Positions 58,060 to 64,000 of a DNA stretch of 64,000 bases are shown one piece after another. The notes beneath the pieces are model-generated. The model did not search any database. It was not told the DNA's origin and saw nothing but the letters and a program-made list of their open reading frames with translations. The first letter of the stretch is position 1; each line of letters begins with the position of its first letter. The position numbers were made by a program, and so were the translations under genes. This DNA is from Paenibacillus brevis (GTDB taxonomy: Bacteria > Bacillota > Bacilli > Paenibacillales > Paenibacillaceae), in NCBI RefSeq assembly GCF_018919145.1, contig NZ_JAHLQJ010000023.1:1-64000 (forward strand), written 5' to 3'.

Positions 58060-58503
58060 CTAGTAACAAATATTGATCAGCATCCCACGGATTTCACCGA
58101 TTTTTTGAAGAAGCTCAATCTTCCCTTGCTCAGTCTCCAGTAATTCATCCGCCATTGCGAGCAGAGCAGCATCGACTTCATCCAGCAGCTTATATCGCTT
58201 GCCCCGGCCTCTGCGATCCCAGCCCCGGGATTCTTTGATGCCCACCCCGCGCCGGACCGTATCCTCCAGAAATCGCTTGACCATTGTCCGGTAAGCCTTA
58301 AGCTCCCTAACTGTCATGGAACGTGCAAGCCGGTCTCCCTGAAGCTGGATCTCCTTGAATTTGCGTGCAAGCTCTTCCTTCGATGACTGCTCCCCATGCT
58401 GCTGCATCACATCAGAGAAGCTCTTCGCCTGAATTGGCCTTGCTGCGTTATCACTACCACTAAGGCTGCTCTTTAGCGGCCTGTAACCCGGATCAATTTT
58501 CAT
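58060..58503 (-). CDS. yaaR: DUF327-family protein YaaR
   Basis: 147 residues of the YaaR family: a polar N-terminus, then FKEIQLQGDRLARSMTVREL with KAYRTMVKRFLEDTV, a basic segment WDRRGRGKRYKLLDEVDAAL and a helical C-terminus. Function unknown. ATG at 58503; an in-frame GTG four codons upstream is possible. Lies between darA and holB as in Bacillus. Confidence 0.9.
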   Translation of the reverse strand: MKIDPGYRPLKSSLSGSDNAARPIQAKSFSDVMQQHGEQSSKEELARKFKEIQLQGDRLARSMTVRELKAYRTMVKRFLEDTVRRGVGIKESRGWDRRGRGKRYKLLDEVDAALLAMADELLETEQGKIELLQKIGEIRGMLINICY

Positions 58504-58559
58504 GTGCTCTTTCACCGCCTGTCTGCAAATTATCTAATAGCTTTAAGGCTTCTATTAAA

Positions 58560-58593
58560 ATGCGTGTTCAAAAGATGGCTCTTTGAACATCCT

Positions 58594-58596
<3 letters not shown>
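58560..58596 (+). repeat. Internally deleted remnant of the interspersed element
   Basis: ATGCGTGTTCAAAAGATGGC then TCTTTGAACATCCTTTA: both termini of the family (TGCGTGTTCAAAA and TTTGAACAnCCT) joined with the interior missing. It ends at the darA stop codon. Confidence 0.65.
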
Positions 58597-58968
<372 letters not shown>

Positions 58969-58979
58969 TTATTTGACAA

Positions 58980-59657
58980 TCATACCCCAAAATCCTCTAA
59001 TGCCGCATCCAGTCTGGCATTTAATGTCGCAGCTACCTCCTCGAAAGGGCCGGATGCGTCAATCTCGTGAATTCGGCTCGGGAACATACCGGATACAATC
59101 CGATAGCCTTCCCTAACTTTATGATGGAACGAAAGACCCTCCAGGTCAAGCCTGTTTACTTCCCGCCCCTGTCCTGCCGCGATACGAGCAAGCCCTTGCT
59201 CAGGCTCAATATCGAGATAAAAGGTCAGATCCGGAAATCTGCCGGCGGTTGCGAACATATTGATAGAGAGCACTTCCTCAATTCCTAATCCGCGGGCATA
59301 GCCCTGATATGCGAGGCTGCTGTCGACGAAGCGATCGCACAATACTGTAATCCCCTGCGCGAGCATCGGCTCCACCTTTTCTGCCAGGTGCTGCCTCCGG
59401 GCCGCCGCATAGAGCAGGGCTTCGGTTCTGGCATCCATCTCCGTATGGCTGGGATTCAGGATGATCTCGCGTATGCTCTCGGCAATTCGGATTCCCCCGG
59501 GCTCTCTGGTCGTCAGATACTGGATTCCGCGAGCCTCAAGTGTACGAGCCGCTTCGTCCATCAACGACGATTTACCCGCTCCCTCGCCCCCCTCTAGCGT
59601 AATGAAGAGTCCTCTGCGGCGGTTTGCTCCTTCTTGTACCTGTTCATGAACGTTCAA
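58980..59657 (-). CDS. tmk: Thymidylate kinase
   Basis: Phosphorylates dTMP. 225 residues: P-loop [20 protein letters not shown] (about 18-37), DRx motif in [20 protein letters not shown], and [23 protein letters not shown] start overlapping the upstream decarboxylase gene by 14 nt, with AGTAGGG upstream. The N-terminal extension of about 15 residues is longer than usual. Confidence 0.96.
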   Translation of the reverse strand: MNVHEQVQEGANRRRGLFITLEGGEGAGKSSLMDEAARTLEARGIQYLTTREPGGIRIAESIREIILNPSHTEMDARTEALLYAAARRQHLAEKVEPMLAQGITVLCDRFVDSSLAYQGYARGLGIEEVLSINMFATAGRFPDLTFYLDIEPEQGLARIAAGQGREVNRLDLEGLSFHHKVREGYRIVSGMFPSRIHEIDASGPFEEVAATLNARLDAALEDFGV

Positions 59658-61239
59658 CGAGGAATTCCCTACTTTCTTCTATATCCTTAATGACTTGAAT
59701 GGTAGATAGTGTGACATCTTTGACGCCTTGGCATTTTGCTTGAGAATCCCTAAGCCGATGAAGCTGCAGGCTCAGTTGCTCGCTGATCCGCTCACCGGCA
59801 TACAGAATCGGAATTCCTGGTGGATAAGGCACGACCATCTCAGCAGCCAGCCTTCCCGCACAGTCAGACAAGGGAACGGATTCTATATTCCCGGCTGCAA
59901 TCGGACGAAGGCTAAAGCGGACCGGGGAAGATACCGGTTCAAGCTCTGCCCCAGACTTATTTCCTTTATCGGCTCGTTCCAGGGATGGCTGAACCTCTTT
60001 GTTCGCGATGTTCCACGTGGAAACATCATCTTTCGACATCTCCTCCAAGGCCTTCAGCAACCGATCGGCATCCTGGAGACGCGATCCTGGGCCAAGCGCC
60101 AGCACGACAAAGCACTCATCGCTCATCTCCGGCACGCAGCCAGCTGCTTCCAGCAGGGTCTGGAGCTGGTACCCGCTCCAGATCCCTGCGGCATCGTAGA
60201 TCACCACCTTGAAGGGATCTTGTATAGCATATGCGGCATCGGCTCCGCTTGCGCCCGGTTCAGGTGCAAGCAGCCCAAAACGGGTCAGCTCCCGGATGCC
60301 GCAACGCAGCTTGTCCGCAGTTGCTAGCGCGGACTCGAAGTATGCTGTGCCGCTGGAGGCAAGCTGATAGCGGCACAGGTCGAGCGAGGCCATAATCGGA
60401 TACGATGGACTCGAGCTCTGCACCATCGCCAGCCGCTGCCTCAGCAGCGTGCGGTCGAGCAGGCCGCCCTGCACATGCAGCATGGCGCCCATGGTCAGGG
60501 CGCCGAGCATCTTGTGCGTGGACTGCACGACCGCGCTGGCGCCCTGTGCCAGGGCACTCGCCGGCAGCGCCGGGTGCTGCCCGTAGTGGGCGCCGTGCGC
60601 CTCGTCCACGAGCAGCGGTACGCCGCTCGCCGCGCAGAGCTTCGCCAGCGGCGCCAGGCTGGCTCCCATCCCGTAATAGTTCGGATGCGTCACGAGCAGC
60701 CCCTTGGCACCGGGATACCGGGCCAGGGCTTCACGCACCGTCGCCTCTGACGGGATGGTCGCCAGGCCGCTCGCGGGGTCCAGCCGCGGCGCGAGGAACA
60801 CGGCTCGTGCTCCAGCCAGCATCAAACCGTGAATCACGGATTTGTGCACATTGCGCTGCACGAGCAGCACATCGCCTGGAGCGCTGCACGCGCTCAGGAT
60901 CATCGCCAGGTTGCCGGCCGTGCTGCCGCCAACCAGAAAAAACGTCTCCTCGGCGCCGAACACCGCCGCGGCCAAGCATTGCGCCTCCAGGATGGCGCCC
61001 TCCGGATGATGCAGATCATCCGTGCCGGTAATCTCCGTCACGTCCAGCTCCATCATCCCGGCCAGCTGATGGCCGGCAGCGCTTGCATAGCTGCCCTCAA
61101 TCTGCCGCGCAGCCTCCCCATCCTTATGCCCAGGTACATGAAAGGAAGCATCCTTGCGCTCCCTGTATGCAAGAAGCGCTTCATAAAGCGGAGCCCGGCT
61201 CTGTTGTTGTCCGCCTGATCTATCATTTTGCTGATTCAA
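59644..61239 (-). CDS. Orn/Lys/Arg decarboxylase-family PLP enzyme (YaaO-like)
   Basis: 531 residues of fold-I decarboxylases: [68 protein letters not shown] and the Schiff-base lysine in [18 protein letters not shown]. The C-terminal domain follows after about residue 400. The family decarboxylates arginine, lysine or ornithine to polyamine precursors; the substrate is not determinable, and Bacillus yaaO sits in the same place before tmk. A core stretch (about 60300-61000) is markedly G+C-rich. TTG start with AGGATA-type site upstream. Confidence 0.92.
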   Translation of the reverse strand: MNQQNDRSGGQQQSRAPLYEALLAYRERKDASFHVPGHKDGEAARQIEGSYASAAGHQLAGMMELDVTEITGTDDLHHPEGAILEAQCLAAAVFGAEETFFLVGGSTAGNLAMILSACSAPGDVLLVQRNVHKSVIHGLMLAGARAVFLAPRLDPASGLATIPSEATVREALARYPGAKGLLVTHPNYYGMGASLAPLAKLCAASGVPLLVDEAHGAHYGQHPALPASALAQGASAVVQSTHKMLGALTMGAMLHVQGGLLDRTLLRQRLAMVQSSSPSYPIMASLDLCRYQLASSGTAYFESALATADKLRCGIRELTRFGLLAPEPGASGADAAYAIQDPFKVVIYDAAGIWSGYQLQTLLEAAGCVPEMSDECFVVLALGPGSRLQDADRLLKALEEMSKDDVSTWNIANKEVQPSLERADKGNKSGAELEPVSSPVRFSLRPIAAGNIESVPLSDCAGRLAAEMVVPYPPGIPILYAGERISEQLSLQLHRLRDSQAKCQGVKDVTLSTIQVIKDIEESREFLVERS

Positions 61240-61403
61240 TCTATATCCTGATCCTTCCGGCTTGTCTATCGTAACGCCTTCGCTTCATTGTAACGCCTAT
61301 GTACGCTTACGGGCAATACAAAAGGACCTTATCGCTAAAATCAGGTCCTCTCATGTTCCTTCATATCTTTTTTTTGTTGCCTTATATGGATTACGGCCCC
61401 ACA

Positions 61404-61589
61404 TTACGCATTTTCCCCGATCCAGATCCTTTTCATGCGATGGACGAAAAAATGATATTTATCCTCTTGGACATCCGTATGAACCATTTCCGCCTCACAA
61501 GCATCACAGATAAATTCAGATACAATATGAATGCCTTCCGACTTTGGCTCCCCACAAATAATGCATGTGTTTGGCGTAAGCTCATCCAT
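61404..61589 (-). CDS. csfB: Sigma-G inhibitor Gin (CsfB)
   Basis: 61 residues: CIICGEPKSEGIHIVSEFIC-DACE gives the two CxxC zinc pairs of Gin, followed by MVHTDVQEDKYHFFVHRMKR. In Bacillus, Gin (CsfB) prevents premature sigma-G activity and is made under sigma-F. ATG at 61589 gives the family N-terminus. A sigma-F-type promoter lies just upstream. Confidence 0.93.
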   Translation of the reverse strand: MDELTPNTCIICGEPKSEGIHIVSEFICDACEAEMVHTDVQEDKYHFFVHRMKRIWIGENA

Positions 61590-61618
61590 GTTCCATCCCA
61601 CCTTATTTGTTTTACTAC

Positions 61619-61648
61619 CAGTATGGCACATATTCTATCAATTTAAAC
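61619..61648 (-). promoter_or_regulatory. Sigma-F-type promoter of csfB
   Basis: On the minus strand GTTTA (61644-61648), 15 nt, TGCCATACTG (61619-61628). This fits GYwTA-N15-GGnnAnAmTR with one mismatch (T for the first G), and sits ~30 bp before the gene. Confidence 0.65.
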
Positions 61649-61812
61649 CTTTTCATAGCTCATTCCTGATATATGTATATGCGCCCCTTGGCTGATGGGT
61701 GTTTGTACAGAAGCATCTCAAAAAATCTTACTTTTATCCGATATATTATTCAGAGTGTACCATTTTCAAATAAATGCAACATCACTTGTTTCAGGGGAGG
61801 ATTCTATCGCTG

Positions 61813-62337
61813 ATGCCTGCAGATAACGGAAATAACGCAACTTTTTATCATTATCGACTATTAAAAAGACTCACTGTGCCTCGCCCGCTAATCAGCAGCT
61901 TTTTAACGCTTCCCTTCATTTGGCTGGCGGCAACGATGGTGTTTTTCTCCTGGACCAGTCTGTTCTACTTCCTCTTGGCGATCCCGATCGTTCTCTGGAT
62001 TCACTTTGTCATTGCCCGTTCCGTACTTATTATAGTCAGCCAATCCTACCGTAAACGGTGGCGGTTCAGCTGGAGACTTCCTTGGCTGGGGTATTTGCCA
62101 GATCAATTCGTGACCTACAGCACCTTTCGCCTGTCTCACTTACATATTACCTGGATCGGCATCTGCCTTTTTGCTGCCCTGATTCCCTGGTCCCCTCCTG
62201 CCTTCATCATTTCCTTAGTCCTATGGCATCTGTGGCTCCTGTCGCCGAAGCTGTACATCCTGATCGGGATGCGAAAGCAGCCTAAAGGCGGCATGATCAA
62301 GATTACTCCGCAAGATACTTCCTACTATATGCCTTAA
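61813..62337 (+). CDS. Hypothetical integral membrane protein
   Basis: 174 residues from the ATG at 61813 (GGGGAGG 12 nt upstream); a longer frame starts at 61774 without a ribosome binding site. Four hydrophobic segments: about 30-50 (SFLTLPFIWLAATMVFFSW), 52-78, 112-126 and 130-150. A basic loop (QSYRKRWRFSWRLPW) separates the pairs. I do not recognise the family. It is plus strand, in contrast to its neighbours, and ends at a bidirectional terminator. Confidence 0.75.
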   Translation: MPADNGNNATFYHYRLLKRLTVPRPLISSFLTLPFIWLAATMVFFSWTSLFYFLLAIPIVLWIHFVIARSVLIIVSQSYRKRWRFSWRLPWLGYLPDQFVTYSTFRLSHLHITWIGICLFAALIPWSPPAFIISLVLWHLWLLSPKLYILIGMRKQPKGGMIKITPQDTSYYMP

Positions 62338-62351
62338 TTGCACTGCCTGGA

Positions 62352-62396
62352 TAAAAAGAGCCTGTCTCCGCACATGTGCGGAATCAGGCTCTTTCC
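62352..62396. terminator. Bidirectional intrinsic terminator
   Basis: Outer stem AAGAGCCTG/CAGGCTCTT and inner stem CCGCACATGTGCGG, A-run on the left and T-rich right side. It serves both convergent genes. Confidence 0.92.
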
Positions 62397-62414
62397 TTGT
62401 TCATATATCCGTGC

Positions 62415-62843
62415 CTACTGATTACTTTCCAGTCCTTTTATAATCGTCTTTTCTTGCATTTTAGGAACGAGTACGGTAAAGGAATTCTTATGCATGGTCA
62501 ATTGAACGACCAATTTATCTTTTGTAAATACACGTGTTGTTCCGGTACTTTCCTGAGTATTCTCCTTCCATCCCCATTCCGTAATTGCCTTCACATAGGG
62601 TTCAGGTACAGGATCATCCTCACGGAGCCCAGACATGGAATAATGTACATAGTCTACCTTCGTATTGTTCGTTGCCGTCTCGGTCCGCTTGGCTTCCTTA
62701 GGCACCGGAAAGCTCTTCTCAACTGCTGAACCGACAAATGTTGTCCAGGAAGGCTCAGAATCTGTGCAGCCTGTTATGATTAGTAGCGTCATCAGGACTC
62801 CACTCATGAAGCACAAGGAATACCTGATTCCTCTCAGCCGCAT
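62415..62843 (-). CDS. Hypothetical lipoprotein
   Basis: 142-residue precursor with a lipoprotein signal peptide: LCFMSGVLMTLLIITGC, lipobox ITGC with Cys about residue 25. The mature part is small and polar (SAVEKSFPVPKEAKRTETAT, then PYVKAITEWGWKENTQESTG), with no family recognised. GGAGGAG precedes the ATG at 62843; the longer frame upstream is not supported. Confidence 0.82.
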   Translation of the reverse strand: MRLRGIRYSLCFMSGVLMTLLIITGCTDSEPSWTTFVGSAVEKSFPVPKEAKRTETATNNTKVDYVHYSMSGLREDDPVPEPYVKAITEWGWKENTQESTGTTRVFTKDKLVVQLTMHKNSFTVLVPKMQEKTIIKGLESNQ

Positions 62844-63013
62844 GCTGATCTCCTCCTTACCCAATCTATATTCCGAGAGCTTATAGCTGCATGTGATGTT
62901 GTAGCTGATATAGAACACGGATAGGCCCTTTTGCCTAATGACAAGTCGCCAGTCTTCATTATAACGTTAGTCCCTATACCAATCGGTAACAAAAAGGTTA
63001 CATTCTCCCTTCC

Positions 63014-64000
63014 TTATGGAAGCAGATTCTGATAACGACTATTCTTCTTCAACAGCTCCTCATAGGATATCGAATACTCCGGAATACCGGCCGCATAAGG
63101 GGTATATTCATAGACCTGGAAGAAGAGCGTCACTTTATCGGCCTGCAAGTAATAGTCGGTAAAATCGCTGCCAATCCCATTGAATCCTCCAAAATAACCA
63201 GGATGGGACTCAAAGCCCTCCTTGATCTCTCCGTTAATGACCTTCATATAGTCAGAATTGTCTCCGAATAGCTCCTTGAGCGTAAGCAGGCTGCCATCCT
63301 TCAAGTTGAAGGTGTAGCCCTGCCGTACTGTCATCCCATGGGCACCACCGGTATATTCATATTTATCGATGAAAAGACTGAGCAGTCCCTTCTGATTATA
63401 AGAAACTACATAGGAAGAATTAAATTCGTATGGGGCCAGGTTAGACTCTCCTTCACGATTTTTCAATGCTTCAGCTATATACTCTTGAAATTCGGAGTTA
63501 TTCTTTTCGAGGACACGGTTGATCGCCTTTTCCGCTGCAGTATTACCAGGTATAGCAACAGATGGAACATTTAATGTAACCACGGCATCGGCATTATCCT
63601 CTCGATGACTAACCGTCTTAATCTCCAGATTATTCAGTTGAGACTTGACGATATCCAGTTGCTTCAGCTTGCCGTCCCACACCCCCTCATAGCCCAAATA
63701 ATCCTTGAGCCATTGGAATGGAACGTAGATTCTTCCCTTTACCAGCTTGGCACTAGGAGTCCCCAGGTAGTGGCCATTGAGGTAAGAAGTGACACCGCCT
63801 TCATACAAGGTTACCTTCAGCTTCTGATAATCTTGGGTAATGGTGTATGTGTGACTGGCCGATTCATAGGTTAACGACAAATTAAGCTCATCACGTAAAA
63901 ACGTTAACGGAACCCAGGTTTTATTGTCAAATAACATTCCCTGCTGGGTTGCCTTCTTCCCATTTGCCTTCAATTCAACCAGATTGCTCGTGACTGCCAT
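63014..64000 (-). CDS. Secreted/anchored protein with copper-amine-oxidase N-like domain and RsiV/PdaC-like region (partial)
   Basis: The gene runs out of the window at 64000, so the N-terminus is missing. The visible 328 residues start with a copper amine oxidase N-terminal-like (stalk) repeat: DNKTWVPLTFLRDELNLSLT and GRIYVPFQWLKDYLGYEG. They continue with a DUF4163/DUF3298-type region: EFNSSYVVSYNQKGLLSLFI, YEYTGGAHGMTVRQGYTFNL, then SLLTLKELFGDNSDY. The same region occurs in anti-sigma factor RsiV and deacetylase PdaC, where it is extracytoplasmic and binds wall or lysozyme ligands. No catalytic domain is visible in this part. Confidence 0.82.
   Translation of the reverse strand: MAVTSNLVELKANGKKATQQGMLFDNKTWVPLTFLRDELNLSLTYESASHTYTITQDYQKLKVTLYEGGVTSYLNGHYLGTPSAKLVKGRIYVPFQWLKDYLGYEGVWDGKLKQLDIVKSQLNNLEIKTVSHREDNADAVVTLNVPSVAIPGNTAAEKAINRVLEKNNSEFQEYIAEALKNREGESNLAPYEFNSSYVVSYNQKGLLSLFIDKYEYTGGAHGMTVRQGYTFNLKDGSLLTLKELFGDNSDYMKVINGEIKEGFESHPGYFGGFNGIGSDFTDYYLQADKVTLFFQVYEYTPYAAGIPEYSISYEELLKKNSRYQNLLP

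Overview
This window is a 64-kb stretch of a Gram-positive, endospore-forming chromosome, most likely Paenibacillus. The evidence is the near-complete Bacillus-type run of tmk-darA-yaaR-holB-ricT-yabA, abrB, tatD-yabE-rnmV-rsmA-yabG-veg-sspF-ispE-purR-spoVG-glmU-prs-pth-fin-mfd-spoVT-yabM-mazG-rqcP, yabP-yabQ-divIC-yabR-spoIIE-yabS-yabT-tilS-hpt-ftsH, coaX-hslO-cysK-pabBAC-folPBK-yazB-dusB-greA-lysS, which ends at a 16S rRNA gene. Nearly every gene is on the minus strand, so oriC should lie beyond the right edge (above 64000) and the replication fork runs with transcription towards the rrn operon at the left edge.

Layout from right to left, in transcription order. 61-64 kb: a partial surface or signalling protein, a lipoprotein, a plus-strand membrane protein and the sigma-G inhibitor gene gin/csfB with a sigma-F-type promoter. 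54-61 kb: an Orn/Lys/Arg decarboxylase-family gene, tmk, the c-di-AMP receptor darA, yaaR, holB, ricT, yabA, trmN6 and rsmI. 51-54 kb: abrB (plus strand, with Spo0A boxes), a divergent HD-domain phosphohydrolase and tatD. 40-51 kb: yabE behind a c-di-AMP (ydaO) riboswitch, rnmV, rsmA, yabG, veg with two perfect-consensus promoters, sspF, ispE, purR, spoVG with a sigma-H promoter, glmU, prs, pth and fin. 28-40 kb: mfd, prsA, spoVT, a flippase, mazG, rqcP, hup, then yabP-yabQ-divIC and an S1-domain protein. 20-28 kb: spoIIE behind a 21-bp-spaced Spo0A-type promoter, an inserted NRPS-like gene behind a c-di-GMP riboswitch, then yabS, yabT and tilS. 9-20 kb: hpt, ftsH, nadA-nadB-nadC-coaX, hslO and cysK. 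0.5-9 kb: pab/fol genes, yazB, dusB, greA and lysS. A TetR C-terminal fragment and the rrn promoter and 16S 5' end close the left edge.

The main novelty is at 22.7-25.1 kb. A self-contained unit (promoter, GEMM-I c-di-GMP aptamer, intrinsic terminator, one gene, terminator) sits between spoIIE and yabS. The protein joins the C-terminal lobe of a condensation domain, without the catalytic His motif, to a thioester-reductase domain, with no adenylation or carrier domain. A second theme is an interspersed family of ~180-220-bp elements with inverted ends. There are five near-full copies and two fragments, all in intergenic gaps; one lies in the predicted spoIIE leader and one abuts the c-di-GMP aptamer. 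A different ~200-bp foldback element lies between hslO and cysK.

The genes work together as an information-processing, nucleotide/cofactor (folate, NAD, CoA, PRPP), cell-envelope and sporulation superlocus. The visible regulatory signals include sigma-A, sigma-H and sigma-F promoters, Spo0A boxes, two cyclic-dinucleotide riboswitches and two palindromic candidate operators (cysK, nadA). All calls come from reading the sequence; no database search was run.
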